DNA from: Bacteroidota bacterium
Lineage (GTDB): Bacteria; Bacteroidota; Ignavibacteria; UBA10030; UBA8401
Length of the DNA: 64,000 nucleotides
Assembly (NCBI GenBank): GCA_041658205.1
Contig: JBBAAO010000003.1
Span: 310,001-374,000, forward strand
Direction: 5' to 3'
A program made the translations under genes and the position numbers. The notes below the pieces were generated by a model, which had not been told where the DNA came from, made no database searches, and was given only the letters and a program-made list of their open reading frames with translations. Every line of letters starts with the position of its first letter. Positions within the stretch are counted from its first letter, which is position 1. Shown piece after piece: positions 18,599 to 28,467 of the stretch.

Positions 18599-19344
18599 AG
18601 ATCCTTATCATAGAAGATGAACGGCCTGCCAGCGAACGTCTGATAGCCATGATCCTGGAATTTGATCACTCAATCCACATTCTTGCCACGTTACGGAGTG
18701 TACAGGAATCAATCGAATGGTTATCAATTCATGCTGCCCCCGATCTTATTCTTGCTGATATTCAATTGAATGATGGGCTTTCCTTAGAGATATTTAAGCA
18801 ACAACCAGTCCCTTCTCCTCTCATCTTTACCACCGCATTTGATGAGTATCTGATGAAGGCATTCGAGTTCAACAGCATCGATTATCTTCTGAAACCACTA
18901 GACAAAATAAAACTGTTTCACGCCCTCAAGAAATATCAATCCCTGAAACAACATTTTAGTGGAAGTTTCGTTTCGCTGTTCGAACAAGTGCGAAACAATA
19001 CGCCGATCAAGAATCGCATTGTTGTAAAAAAGGGAAGCGATTATATTACACTCAAAACAGAACAAATTGCGTATTTCTACACAGAACACAAGATTTCTTT
19101 TTTGATTGATATAGAAGGAAAGAGATATATTGTCGATAAATCCCTTTCCGATATTGAGCATGACCTCGATGATAGAGAGTTTTTCCGGATCAATAGAAAA
19201 TATATTGCAAATGTTGATGCCATCGCAAAATTCAAATCGCAGGAAAAGGGAAAAATTGTGATTGAATTCTCCCCTCCTGTTTCAGAAGAAGTGATAGTCA
19301 GTCAGGAAAATGCCGCGGCATTCAAGAAATGGATCGGAAAATGA
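18595..19344 (+). CDS. LytTR-family response regulator
   Basis: This 249-residue protein has a receiver domain (1-120) with acidic pair Glu7/Asp8, phospho-acceptor Asp55 (ILADIQLND), Thr80 and Lys100 (YLLKPLDK). A LytTR DNA-binding domain follows (about 142-249; FFRINRKYIANVDAI is the family hallmark). It is the cognate regulator of the upstream kinase by overlap. Targets are unknown; the propeller kinase gene 150 bp downstream is one possible target. Confidence 0.93.
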   Translation: MKILIIEDERPASERLIAMILEFDHSIHILATLRSVQESIEWLSIHAAPDLILADIQLNDGLSLEIFKQQPVPSPLIFTTAFDEYLMKAFEFNSIDYLLKPLDKIKLFHALKKYQSLKQHFSGSFVSLFEQVRNNTPIKNRIVVKKGSDYITLKTEQIAYFYTEHKISFLIDIEGKRYIVDKSLSDIEHDLDDREFFRINRKYIANVDAIAKFKSQEKGKIVIEFSPPVSEEVIVSQENAAAFKKWIGK

Positions 19345-19495
19345 ATAAAAAAAGTTATTCAGAAGGGTGAGCGTATGGTTAACGCGTAAGTACAGAATGA
19401 TTGGGAGACGCCTGAGAGATTTAATGTGTGTTACACTATAAAAGATTCCTCTCTAAGAGTTGTGAAATGACCTCAATCGTAGTACATTCTCTCTT

Positions 19496-22400
19496 ATGAA
19501 AAACAGTTCTTTTGTCGTCGCGCTCGCGTTCATCACCTTCACAATCGGATCCGGACAATCGTTAAAGTTCAAAGGACCCGATCCGAAAAAAACAATCTCA
19601 CAATACACACACGAAGTGTGGCAAATCGAAAACGGCCTTCCTCAAAATTCTATCAATACTATCCGACAAACCAAAGATGGTTTTTTATGGATGGGGACGC
19701 AGGAAGGTTTGGTTCGATTTGATGGTGTACAATTCACCGTGTTTGATAAGAACAATACACCTCAGATCAAAAATAATCACATTGTTTCATTGACGATCGA
19801 CAAAAAAGGGAAACTATGGATTGCAACACTCAGTGAAGGACTTGTTACTTTCGCCAATGGAAAGTTTGACACTGTCCCGAACACTCCGCAATTAAACGGT
19901 ACGCAGCTCCGGCAAATTTATACAGATTTAAAAGGTGCAATCTGGGTTTCCACAAGAGACAGCGGTGTTATTAAGATCGACTCCCTCGGTGTAACACACT
20001 ATTCCACGACAAACGGACTCGTTAGCAACAATGCGTGGGAAATAATTCAAGATACCAAAGATAGATTCTGGATTGCAACAGAAGGAGGTATTTCGATACT
20101 CGACGGAAAAACAATACGTTCGTTTACGGTGAAAGATGGTTTAGCTGCAAAAGAGTGCTACGGACTTCTTGGCGCACATTCCGGTGAAATGTGGATTGGA
20201 GGAACAAAAGGAATTCAAAAATTTTTGTTAGAAAATAATCAATTGAAACTTATAGAAAGCCTTACAAGAGACAATGGATTACCCGGAAACGGTATTTATG
20301 AAATGATTACCGATCAGCAGGGTAATATGTGGATTGCATGCAATCGAGGATTAGCCCGGTACCATGCAGGGGTTCTTTCCTCTTTCACGGAAGCGGACGG
20401 CCTATCCGAACGCGTGGTGAATACTGTGTTTGTGGATAGAGAAGGAAATTTGTGGGTCGGAACGGATGGCGGGGGATTAAATGTGTTGAAGGATGGTATC
20501 TTCACTTCCTATTCCATGAAAGAAGGACTCCCTCACAATAATACGTGGACAATTTTTGAAGACCGTCAACAACACCTGTGGATTGGAACAGATGAAGGAC
20601 TCGTGCTATTTGAACAAGGGAAAGGAGTTAAACGAGTTTACAATAAAAAAGATGGTCTCTCTCATGGAGTCATATGGTCGATCACGCAGGACAAAAAAGA
20701 TGCTGTTTGGATTGGTGCGATTAATGGATTGAATAAGATTGTGAATGAAAAAATTGTTCCTCTTCCAACAGATCTCAAATTTGAAAACGACGCCATCAAT
20801 AGCATCTTCACATCCATGAACGGCACACTATGGATTGCCACTGCGGGTAATGGGTTATACAAACTCGAAAACGAAAAGAAATATCATTTCACTCCGGGAA
20901 ATGGTATTACCAATCATTTTATCAATGTTGTCAGTGAAGATCGCAATGGCAATATTATTATCGGTACGGATGGCGACGGACTTCTAATCATGAAGAATGA
21001 TACCGTTGTTCACCGATATACGATGAAAGATGGTCTTGCATCCAACTTCATCCATTCATTGTATGTTGATTCCTCCAACAATATTTGGATCGGCACACTG
21101 GGAAATGGGTTAAGTATTTTTAACGGAAAATCATTTGTTAATTTTTCAGTGAAAAACGGAATGTTCGATGATGTCATTTTCCAAATCCTCGAAGATAATT
21201 TTGGACGAATGTGGTTTTCCTGCAACAAAGGAATCTTTCAGGTCGATCGTCAGCAGTTTGCAAAAGTCATCAATGGATCATCCGAACACATTGCGTATAC
21301 AGCATACGGTAAAGAAAATGGGATGAGTTCTTCCGAATGTAACGGCGGTACATCTCCCGCAGGATGGAAAACGTCCAACGGCAATCTCTGGTTTCCTACT
21401 TCCCGGGGAGTCGCTATGGTCGATCCAAAAAACATTGCGATCAACACACAGCCGCCGCTCGTTGTTATTGAAGATCTTCTGATCGACAATGAAATGATCG
21501 ATAAAAACAGTATTGCCATTATTCCTCCGGGTAAACAGCGTTACGAATTCCGATTTACCGGATTGAGTTTTGACGGACCAAAAAAAGTCCGCTTCAAAGT
21601 AATGTTACAAGGATACGATAAGGAATGGGATGATGTAAAATATCGGCGTGCAGCGTATTACTCCTATCTTCCTCCCGGCGAATATACATTTAAAGTTATT
21701 GCGGCAAATAGTGACGGTGTTTGGAATATGGAAGGAGCATCAATTCCGTTTGTTGTGCAGGCTCATTATTATGAAACAAAGATTTTTTATATTTCTGTTG
21801 TTATCATTCTGGTTGTATCTACGTACGGGGCTTATCGATTTAGAATCCGCACCATTCAAGCACGACAGGAACAATTGGAGCGCCTGGTGGAGGAACGAAC
21901 CAAAAATCTTACAGAAGCAAACAATGCAAAATCGCAGTTGTTAAGTTTTGTAGCACACGATCTCAAAACACCGCTGATCACGATCAACAGCATTGCTCAA
22001 GAAATTAAAAAATTCGAAGTAGACAAACATTTCCGTGGATATCTGGATCTTGTTGAACAGAATTCAAAACGGATCGTGACACTTATCTCGGAGATTCTCA
22101 ATATCACTGCAATTGAGAGCGGCAAATTTCAGTTTAAATTTGAACCGATTAACATGGCAGACATTGCAGGATTAGTGGTTGATGGATATCAGATTCAGGC
22201 ACAACGAAAAGAACAGTTGTTACATTACAGCGTTGATGGCCATGATCTGTGCATTGTTCTTGCCGATTCCGGAAAACTTCAGGAGGCGATGGAGAATCTT
22301 GTGAACAACGCCATTAAATATTCACCGCGCGGTGCTGAAATTCAGGTGAACGTCATTCGAAAAAACGGTAGCGTCAGTTTTTCGGTGAACGATCAAGGCC

Positions 22401-22606
22401 CGGGTATTTCGGAACAGGACAAACTTCAATTATTTAAAAAATTCACCGTGTTAACAGCAAAACCAACCGGAGGTGAGATTGCTACGGGACTTGGACTGGC
22501 AATCGTAAAGGAAATTGTTGAAGCACATAAAGGGAAAATTTTTGTGGAAAGCACACCCCCAAAAGGAAGCACATTTGTTATTGAATTACAACGATATGAA
22601 AATTAG
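19496..22606 (+). CDS. Two-component propeller sensor histidine kinase
   Basis: This 1036-residue protein has a signal peptide, then a periplasmic part (about 35-640) of repeated Reg_prop motifs (WMGTQEG, WIATEGG, WVGTDGG, WIGTDEG and similar), which build two seven-bladed propellers. A Y_Y_Y domain (about 675-755) and one membrane helix (about 763-782) follow. A HisKA domain has VAHDLKTPL (His near 820), and a HATPase domain has NLVNNAIKYSP near 936 and GLGLAIVKEIVEAH. In Bacteroidota many such proteins sense polysaccharide fragments. Unlike the hybrid type, it ends after the ATPase domain with no receiver or HTH, so it needs a separate regulator. Confidence 0.93.
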   Translation: MKNSSFVVALAFITFTIGSGQSLKFKGPDPKKTISQYTHEVWQIENGLPQNSINTIRQTKDGFLWMGTQEGLVRFDGVQFTVFDKNNTPQIKNNHIVSLTIDKKGKLWIATLSEGLVTFANGKFDTVPNTPQLNGTQLRQIYTDLKGAIWVSTRDSGVIKIDSLGVTHYSTTNGLVSNNAWEIIQDTKDRFWIATEGGISILDGKTIRSFTVKDGLAAKECYGLLGAHSGEMWIGGTKGIQKFLLENNQLKLIESLTRDNGLPGNGIYEMITDQQGNMWIACNRGLARYHAGVLSSFTEADGLSERVVNTVFVDREGNLWVGTDGGGLNVLKDGIFTSYSMKEGLPHNNTWTIFEDRQQHLWIGTDEGLVLFEQGKGVKRVYNKKDGLSHGVIWSITQDKKDAVWIGAINGLNKIVNEKIVPLPTDLKFENDAINSIFTSMNGTLWIATAGNGLYKLENEKKYHFTPGNGITNHFINVVSEDRNGNIIIGTDGDGLLIMKNDTVVHRYTMKDGLASNFIHSLYVDSSNNIWIGTLGNGLSIFNGKSFVNFSVKNGMFDDVIFQILEDNFGRMWFSCNKGIFQVDRQQFAKVINGSSEHIAYTAYGKENGMSSSECNGGTSPAGWKTSNGNLWFPTSRGVAMVDPKNIAINTQPPLVVIEDLLIDNEMIDKNSIAIIPPGKQRYEFRFTGLSFDGPKKVRFKVMLQGYDKEWDDVKYRRAAYYSYLPPGEYTFKVIAANSDGVWNMEGASIPFVVQAHYYETKIFYISVVIILVVSTYGAYRFRIRTIQARQEQLERLVEERTKNLTEANNAKSQLLSFVAHDLKTPLITINSIAQEIKKFEVDKHFRGYLDLVEQNSKRIVTLISEILNITAIESGKFQFKFEPINMADIAGLVVDGYQIQAQRKEQLLHYSVDGHDLCIVLADSGKLQEAMENLVNNAIKYSPRGAEIQVNVIRKNGSVSFSVNDQGPGISEQDKLQLFKKFTVLTAKPTGGEIATGLGLAIVKEIVEAHKGKIFVESTPPKGSTFVIELQRYEN

Positions 22607-23570
22607 GTCGACACTCTCATTTGTGTCTTTAGTTTTTATTTTTTCTTCGCTTCTTTTTCCATGTGAATATTGTTTTGTGACTCAGCACGGATATGTGTAC
22701 GATCTTAACCGGACAAGTCTTCGCATCGATTCTCGTTATCAATTCTTCAGCGGATTGGAAACGCCCACCATCGACCGTGTTCGTTCTGTTCACTCCTCAA
22801 CATTTTTTACCGTCAGTTATTCTGCCGATGTGTGGGGGATAACTCTCGCTGTTCCTTTCATCTATCGTACGCAAGAGAATACATTTGACGGCAGTTCAAC
22901 ACTGCATTACAACCATTCCAATCGGCCGCAAATAACCGGTGTTGCGCCAAGTATCGTTGAACGGAACATCGCACGCGGCATCGGGGACATGACGATTTTG
23001 GCACGATACGCTGCATATCAAGGGGGAGATGAAAGCGAGGGGACGTTTTACAATCTTTTTATTCAGGGCGGATTAAAATCGGCAACCGGAACGATTGATT
23101 CGCGCGATCAATACGGCTATCTGCTTCACCCTCATCTGCAGAATGGAACAGGAACAGCCAATATACTTTTCGGTGCAAACGGTATGATAGGAAATTTTAG
23201 CACTTCGGTTGCTTTAAATCTTCTTGCCGGCATTCCATTGTCATCTGCAAATCTGTTTCAAGAATCGTCTGCGCTTAATTACGACATCACGCTTCGCCAT
23301 AGAATATACCCCGATGATCCCGAAGAAGGATTAATGGTGATTGCGAATGGCGGATTGATTGGCCGCTTATGGGGAAAAGAGAAATATCGAGGAAGTACGT
23401 TGTTGGATTCGGGCGGCAACTATCTTTTTACAAACACCGGAATATCAATCTATCCCCTCCCATCCATCAGCATCGATATTCAATATCAACTCCCGATCAT
23501 TAAAAATCTTTTGGGAAATCAATTGAATGAACGATACCGTATTGCCAGCGGTGTTGGAATCATGTTATAA
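22596..23570 (+). CDS. Outer-membrane beta-barrel-like protein, unknown
   Basis: This 324-residue protein has a signal peptide (MKIRSTLSFVSLVFIFSSLLFP). The ATG at 22596 lies inside the end of the kinase gene (11-bp overlap), so the two are co-translated. The mature part has alternating strands and aromatic girdles (FFTVSYSADVWGITLAVPFIYR, split here as a strand pair) and resembles proteins annotated as transporter or phenol-degradation-like barrels. It could be the channel or receptor whose substrate the kinase senses, which is an inference from the overlap. No enzyme motif was seen. Confidence 0.7.
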   Translation: MKIRSTLSFVSLVFIFSSLLFPCEYCFVTQHGYVYDLNRTSLRIDSRYQFFSGLETPTIDRVRSVHSSTFFTVSYSADVWGITLAVPFIYRTQENTFDGSSTLHYNHSNRPQITGVAPSIVERNIARGIGDMTILARYAAYQGGDESEGTFYNLFIQGGLKSATGTIDSRDQYGYLLHPHLQNGTGTANILFGANGMIGNFSTSVALNLLAGIPLSSANLFQESSALNYDITLRHRIYPDDPEEGLMVIANGGLIGRLWGKEKYRGSTLLDSGGNYLFTNTGISIYPLPSISIDIQYQLPIIKNLLGNQLNERYRIASGVGIML

Positions 23571-23573
23571 ACA

Positions 23574-25805
23574 CTAAACCGCAACATCCGCTCTCTTACG
23601 CCGAAGAATTGAAATCACAAATCCTGTCAGTACGAACAACGTTCCGACCCATACAAGACTGATAAACGGTTTTACGCTCGCCTCCACCACCAACGCTTCT
23701 TTACTTCCTGTCAACGGAATCTCTCCCTCATTTTTTATGGCAATTTGGATTGCTGAACGTCCTTCTCCCATTCCACCGATGCTCATCGATAAAAATTCAA
23801 TCTTCCCGCCAAGCAGTTTCGATTCCACCCCAAAATATTTTGGATCCTGTCCGTTATAAATGACGTAAGGAACAACCGTCTCTTTTTCGTGTCCTTTCGT
23901 TATTTCTAACGTAGCACCGACTTTCGTTCCACCGTCGGTACTCTGTGCATTATGTCCCCCCATATCGAATGCCGCAAATTTTACCATCGACGATCCCACC
24001 TTCGTACTCTCTCCTTTGAATAAGGTGATATGACCATGCTCATCAACAGCATTTTCTTCAACACCGGTTGGCGAAATATACATATCCTGAGTAAAATACG
24101 ATTTGATATCGGGATTGCGCATCATACCCGAACTTTCTGTTTCAAACATCATTGGAATCAGGACTGAAGAACTTCCCCCTTGTTCCACGTGAACGGTAAA
24201 CGCTGTTTTATTCCCTTCCACAATATATTTTCCATTGTACGTTACGGTATACCCGAAGATTTCCTGCGAAGTTCCCAGTTCTAATGTTGCTGTCTTTTTC
24301 TGATCGAATAATCCTGAGATGATTGCGCCAACCAGGAATACTGCTAATCCCATATGAGCTATTTTTCCACCCAGCAATCGAAAATCTCCCTGAATAGTGA
24401 GAAATGCTATTTCTAGATTAACAAAGAGTGCGAATAAAGCAGCAAATATAAAGAGCAGATACATTACATCCCATTCACTCAAGAAACCAATAATCACTGT
24501 TCCTATGAAGGATGCCAAGAGAGATTTCCAAGATTTTTCTCTCAAGAACATTCCATCTTCCTGTTCCCACCGTACCAACAGACTGTATCCAATCAGTAAT
24601 GTCATGATGATAGCGATCGGAATATGCATCTTGTTATAGAAAGATGGATCCACCTGTGTTGTTGAGAAAATTGGAAGACTTGTACCAAAAAAAACAATAA
24701 TTGCACTGGCAAGAAGCACAAAGGAACCGAGTGCTAATGCGAATTCGCGTGTTAGCCAATGCATCGGTTTTGCAATAGCTTTTAATTCCTTCCTTCGAAG
24801 AAAAAGAAAAGCTGCGCCAAGAACAATTGAACCAAGAAGAAAAATTAGGAGTAACCCGTAAACAATTGTGCCGGGGTCGGTGAAAGAGTGAACGGAAGAA
24901 TCGCCGAGAATGCCGCTTCGTGTTAAAAATGTAGAATAGATGACAAGAACAAATGAAAGAATTGCAAAAATAAAATTCGTCCGCACTAAGTTTCCCGTGC
25001 GCGTTTGTGCAAGCATTGTGTGCAGCAGCGCCATTGATAGGATCCATGGAATCAACGATGAATTTTCAACAGGATCCCAGCCCCAATAACCACCCCAGCC
25101 TAACACACCGTACGCCCAATAGGCGCCAAGCATTAATCCCGCACCAAGAGCAAGCCCTGAAAATAACACCCACGGAAACGCACTGCTGAGCCACGAATGA
25201 TATTCCTTTCTCCATAATGCAGCAATGGCAAAACTAAATGGAATTGCAGCGGCGGCAAATCCAATAAACAATACCGGCGGATGAATTACCATCCAAAAAT
25301 TTTGAAGAAGCGGATTTAATCCCCGACCGTCGTTAGGCAATTGTCCCGGTGAAAGTTCCCCGGGAAATTGTTCATAGATGGATTTGAAAGGAGATTTTGC
25401 GATTAACAAAATCACGAGAAATGTTTGAATAGCAAGAAATATTGGAAGAACATGTGCTTCCAGTTTTCGTTTTTGTGTATAGGATAAAAGAATGAGACTC
25501 AATACCGCGGAACAAAACGTCCAAAAGAGAAAACTCCCTTCTTGTCCTGCCCAGAATGTTGACATGAGCAAACCAAGAGAAAGACTTCGTGAACTGTAAC
25601 TCCAGACATACCCATTTTCAAAATTGTGTTGAAGAATATCTGTCATCAGCATTACACAGGCAAGAAAGATTCCCGCCGCACTGAAATAAAGACCTATCCT
25701 CCCTTTCGAAAGGTTTTTCTTTTCTCCGTTTGCCGTTTTGATATAGCTGAGAATCGAGAGAATTCCTGCAAATAATGATAGATAAAGCGCAAATGTTCCA
25801 ATCAT
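23574..25805 (-). CDS. ccmF: Haem lyase CcmF/NrfE-family protein for cytochrome c maturation
   Basis: This 743-residue membrane protein has about 14-15 helices and the haem-handling tryptophan-rich motif WGGYWGWDPVENSS (near 240). Conserved HPP in WMVIHPPVLFIGF and the TRSGIL segment are present. The family (CcmF/NrfE/CcsA) delivers haem and forms the thioether bonds of CxxCH cytochromes at the outer face of the inner membrane. A periplasmic domain (about 500-705) lies before the last helix. The other ccm genes are not in this window. Its product is needed for the c-type haems of the nitrite reductase encoded at 39.7-41.9 kb. Confidence 0.93.
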   Translation of the reverse strand: MIGTFALYLSLFAGILSILSYIKTANGEKKNLSKGRIGLYFSAAGIFLACVMLMTDILQHNFENGYVWSYSSRSLSLGLLMSTFWAGQEGSFLFWTFCSAVLSLILLSYTQKRKLEAHVLPIFLAIQTFLVILLIAKSPFKSIYEQFPGELSPGQLPNDGRGLNPLLQNFWMVIHPPVLFIGFAAAAIPFSFAIAALWRKEYHSWLSSAFPWVLFSGLALGAGLMLGAYWAYGVLGWGGYWGWDPVENSSLIPWILSMALLHTMLAQTRTGNLVRTNFIFAILSFVLVIYSTFLTRSGILGDSSVHSFTDPGTIVYGLLLIFLLGSIVLGAAFLFLRRKELKAIAKPMHWLTREFALALGSFVLLASAIIVFFGTSLPIFSTTQVDPSFYNKMHIPIAIIMTLLIGYSLLVRWEQEDGMFLREKSWKSLLASFIGTVIIGFLSEWDVMYLLFIFAALFALFVNLEIAFLTIQGDFRLLGGKIAHMGLAVFLVGAIISGLFDQKKTATLELGTSQEIFGYTVTYNGKYIVEGNKTAFTVHVEQGGSSSVLIPMMFETESSGMMRNPDIKSYFTQDMYISPTGVEENAVDEHGHITLFKGESTKVGSSMVKFAAFDMGGHNAQSTDGGTKVGATLEITKGHEKETVVPYVIYNGQDPKYFGVESKLLGGKIEFLSMSIGGMGEGRSAIQIAIKNEGEIPLTGSKEALVVEASVKPFISLVWVGTLFVLTGFVISILRRKRADVAV

Positions 25806-25890
25806 AGAGATAACCCTTCAACGTGTAGAAATGCGAATATTTTGTTACTATGTTTACATGTAATTACTCAACAATCGTACCGAGAAATTT

Positions 25891-26499
25891 ATGACAACAA
25901 TGTCTGATATTTACTCCTTTATTCATTCAGCAGAAAAGCTAAAAAATGAACTTCGGCATAGTTTTACCTCGTCTGGCAGGCAAGAAAGCGTTGCCGAACA
26001 TACCTGGCGCATGTCTTTATTAGCTTTTTTACTATTGCCAAAACTGGACAAACAAGTCAACTTTGAGAAACTGATGAAAATGATTGTCATTCATGATATA
26101 GTAGAAATTGAAGCAGGTGATACACCGGTTCCCTTCATGGTCGGAAACGATGGACTGAAAAAACAAAAAGAAGTGCGTGAACAGGCTGCAATTGTGAATG
26201 TCCGAACACAATTGGGTGATGTCATTGGAGAAGAGATCTATCAATTATGGCATGAGTTTGAAAATCAGGAAACGTACGAAGCGAAAGTAGCCAATGCGTT
26301 GGATAAACTTGAAGTGCAGATACAGCATAATGAAGCTGATATTAAAACGTGGATTCCTGTTGAATATGATTTGATCTACTCACGCCGGAAGTATACGATG
26401 TTTGATTCCGCGTTGGATGAACTCCGAAAAATTATCGAATCGGAATCAGAAAAAAAATTGACCAGCGCAGGGATTGCATTCCACCGACCAGACAAATGA
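25891..26499 (+). CDS. HD-domain hydrolase (YfbR/HDDC2-like)
   Basis: This 202-residue HD-superfamily protein has metal ligands at His37 (VAEHTWRM), His68-Asp69 (VIHDIVEIEAGD) and an Asp near 139 (ALDKLE). These match the 5'-deoxynucleotidase YfbR/HDDC2 group, which dephosphorylates deoxynucleoside monophosphates. Either ATG 25891 or ATG 25900 could be the start. It diverges from ccmF across an 85-bp gap. Nucleotidase activity is likely from the family; the substrate is inferred. Confidence 0.82.
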   Translation: MTTMSDIYSFIHSAEKLKNELRHSFTSSGRQESVAEHTWRMSLLAFLLLPKLDKQVNFEKLMKMIVIHDIVEIEAGDTPVPFMVGNDGLKKQKEVREQAAIVNVRTQLGDVIGEEIYQLWHEFENQETYEAKVANALDKLEVQIQHNEADIKTWIPVEYDLIYSRRKYTMFDSALDELRKIIESESEKKLTSAGIAFHRPDK

Positions 26500-26540
26500 T
26501 TGTCTGCGCGCAAAACATGATGCTCTGGAAAAAATCCTGT

Positions 26541-26572
26541 TTTGCTTATCGACTGTTGTATCCGTACCTTGA
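26541..26572 (+). promoter_or_regulatory. Candidate promoter of the ABC transporter operon
   Basis: TTTG (26541-26544), 20 bp, TACCTTGA (26565-26572) has the 20-bp spacing seen at other candidate sites in this window. Only the TAnnTT part of the -7 element matches. It lies 31 bp before the GTG start of the first gene. Confidence 0.4.
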
Positions 26573-26602
26573 TGCCATAACGAAGCACATTCGGGGAATA
26601 CC

Positions 26603-27736
26603 GTGCGAAAACAATTCATATATTTTTTACTTGTTCCCCTTTTTTTTATACTCCAGCAATCACTCTTTTCACAAACGTATCAGTTTCTTGGTCAGGCATC
26701 CGGCTGGATGTCGTATGCTACTAAGAATATCCATTTCGGCGTACGCTATATTCCAGAGTTTTCTATTACACAACCTCTTCAGGACGATATCATAGGCGAC
26801 GTCAATATTGCGCTCAATACATTTTCCACATCGCTATTTTCCGAACATCGCACGCCGTTATACACAGGCAGGGTCAAACCATATCGAGTATTGGGACGAC
26901 TATCATCAGATAAATTTGAAGCACGGCTTGGTCTGCAAAAAATAAATTTCGGTTCGGCTACGCTGCTTCGGCCATTAATGTGGTTCGATGCAATTGATCC
27001 GCGCGATCCGTTGCAGTTAACCGACGGAGTGTATGCGTTCTTGGCGCGCTCCTATTTTTCCGACAACTCCAATCTCTGGTTGTGGGGTTTGTTCGGCAAT
27101 AACGAATTAAAAGGGATGGATATTGTGCCATCACAAAAAAACAGTTTCGAGTTTGGAGGGAGGTTTCAAACTCCGTTATGGAATGGCGAAATTGCGGCAA
27201 CCTATCATCATCGGACCGCCGATATGAATAGAATACTTTCTTCCCCCAAAGTTTCCGATGAAGATCGTTATGCCCTTGATGGAAAATGGGATATCGATAT
27301 TGGTGTTTGGTTTGAAGCTGTGCTTGTTCACCGCAGCACATCTGTTACATCCCTTCAGTTTCAACGATTGTGGACGGTGGGAGCCGATTACACATTCTCG
27401 GTCGGTAATGGTTTAAATGTTCTTACGGAATATTTCCGATCAGAAAACTCATCCTCAATCTTGGGATCAGCAAATGGTTCCGGATTTTCTGCCTTATCTG
27501 TCAACTATCCATTAAGTATTGTAGACAGGGTTTCTGGTATGGTCTACCGGGATTGGGCAAGTCTCCAATGGTACAGACTTGTTTCATTACAGAGAACGTA
27601 CGACAATTGGATTATGTATCTACTCGGATATTGGAATCCGTCAACCAATCAACGGATTCAACATCCCACCGGAGAGGCAGGTAGAATTACATATTCAGGT
27701 ACAGGAATGCAACTCATGATCGTCTTCAATCATTAA
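26603..27736 (+). CDS. Outer-membrane protein, first gene of an ABC export operon
   Basis: This 377-residue protein has a signal peptide ending near FSQ (residue 24) and a long beta-rich body with many aromatic-ended strands, consistent with an outer-membrane barrel. It begins with GTG at 26603, chosen because CGGGGAA lies about 7 nt upstream and it starts exactly at a basic-hydrophobic signal. It is 23 bp from the ABC ATPase and in the same direction as two permeases and a LolA-like protein. The cluster suggests it acts as the outer-membrane partner or final acceptor of the exported molecule. No known family was recognised. Confidence 0.72.
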   Translation: MRKQFIYFLLVPLFFILQQSLFSQTYQFLGQASGWMSYATKNIHFGVRYIPEFSITQPLQDDIIGDVNIALNTFSTSLFSEHRTPLYTGRVKPYRVLGRLSSDKFEARLGLQKINFGSATLLRPLMWFDAIDPRDPLQLTDGVYAFLARSYFSDNSNLWLWGLFGNNELKGMDIVPSQKNSFEFGGRFQTPLWNGEIAATYHHRTADMNRILSSPKVSDEDRYALDGKWDIDIGVWFEAVLVHRSTSVTSLQFQRLWTVGADYTFSVGNGLNVLTEYFRSENSSSILGSANGSGFSALSVNYPLSIVDRVSGMVYRDWASLQWYRLVSLQRTYDNWIMYLLGYWNPSTNQRIQHPTGEAGRITYSGTGMQLMIVFNH

Positions 27737-27759
27737 TAAGTAATGGACAACAGAAAAAC

Positions 27760-28464
27760 ATGATAAACTCAACGCTCATTCGAACGGAACATCTGGAAAA
27801 AATATATCCTCTTGGTTCTACTACATTTAAAGCGTTGGACGATATCAACCTTTCTGTTGCAAAAGGAGAATTTCTCGGTTTGGTCGGACCCAGCGGCTCG
27901 GGAAAGACAACACTCTTGAACATCATCGGTTCGCTTGATGCACCGAGTAATGGAAGTGCAGAGGTGCTTGACAAACAGATTGAGCGATTATCACACAAAG
28001 AGTCGTCGAAACTTCGGAATGATCATATCGGTTTTATTTTTCAAACGTTCAATCTGCTTCCGGTGTACACAGTGTACGAAAATGTGGAATTTCCTCTGTT
28101 ATTATTGGGTACGACGTCACCTCGACGAAAAGAAATGGTGATGCAAGCACTTGAATGGGTCGGCCTTGCCAACCGCGCTGCGTCTAAACCGTCGCAGTTG
28201 TCTGGTGGACAAAGCCAACGTGTTGCCATCGCCCGTGCAATTGTGAAACAACCGGCAATTGTATTGGCAGATGAGCCGACAGCAAATCTCGATGCAGGAA
28301 ATTCGCACCACATTATGAAAACAATGGTGGAATTGAACCGCCAATTGCTAACAACATTTATCTTTGCAACGCATGATGATAAAGTGATTTCCTATCTCAA
28401 TCGTAAAATTACGCTGAGCGACGGACGAATTGAAAAAGATGAGCTCATGAAACCTGTGAGGTAA
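27760..28464 (+). CDS. ABC transporter ATP-binding protein (LolD/MacB type)
   Basis: This 234-residue ATPase has Walker A GPSGSGKTT (43-51), signature LSGGQSQRVAIARA (near 147), Walker B IVLADEPTANLD (near 167) and the switch His (ATHDDK). Close match to the LolD/MacB/FtsE branch, which drives mechanotransmission rather than simple transport across the inner membrane. It sits directly before two permease genes of the same operon. Confidence 0.95.
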   Translation: MINSTLIRTEHLEKIYPLGSTTFKALDDINLSVAKGEFLGLVGPSGSGKTTLLNIIGSLDAPSNGSAEVLDKQIERLSHKESSKLRNDHIGFIFQTFNLLPVYTVYENVEFPLLLLGTTSPRRKEMVMQALEWVGLANRAASKPSQLSGGQSQRVAIARAIVKQPAIVLADEPTANLDAGNSHHIMKTMVELNRQLLTTFIFATHDDKVISYLNRKITLSDGRIEKDELMKPVR

Positions 28465-28467
28465 CCC

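Noticed and set aside
19496..22606. Hybrid two-component system
   Set aside because: The protein ends after the ATPase domain, with no receiver or HTH motif before the stop.
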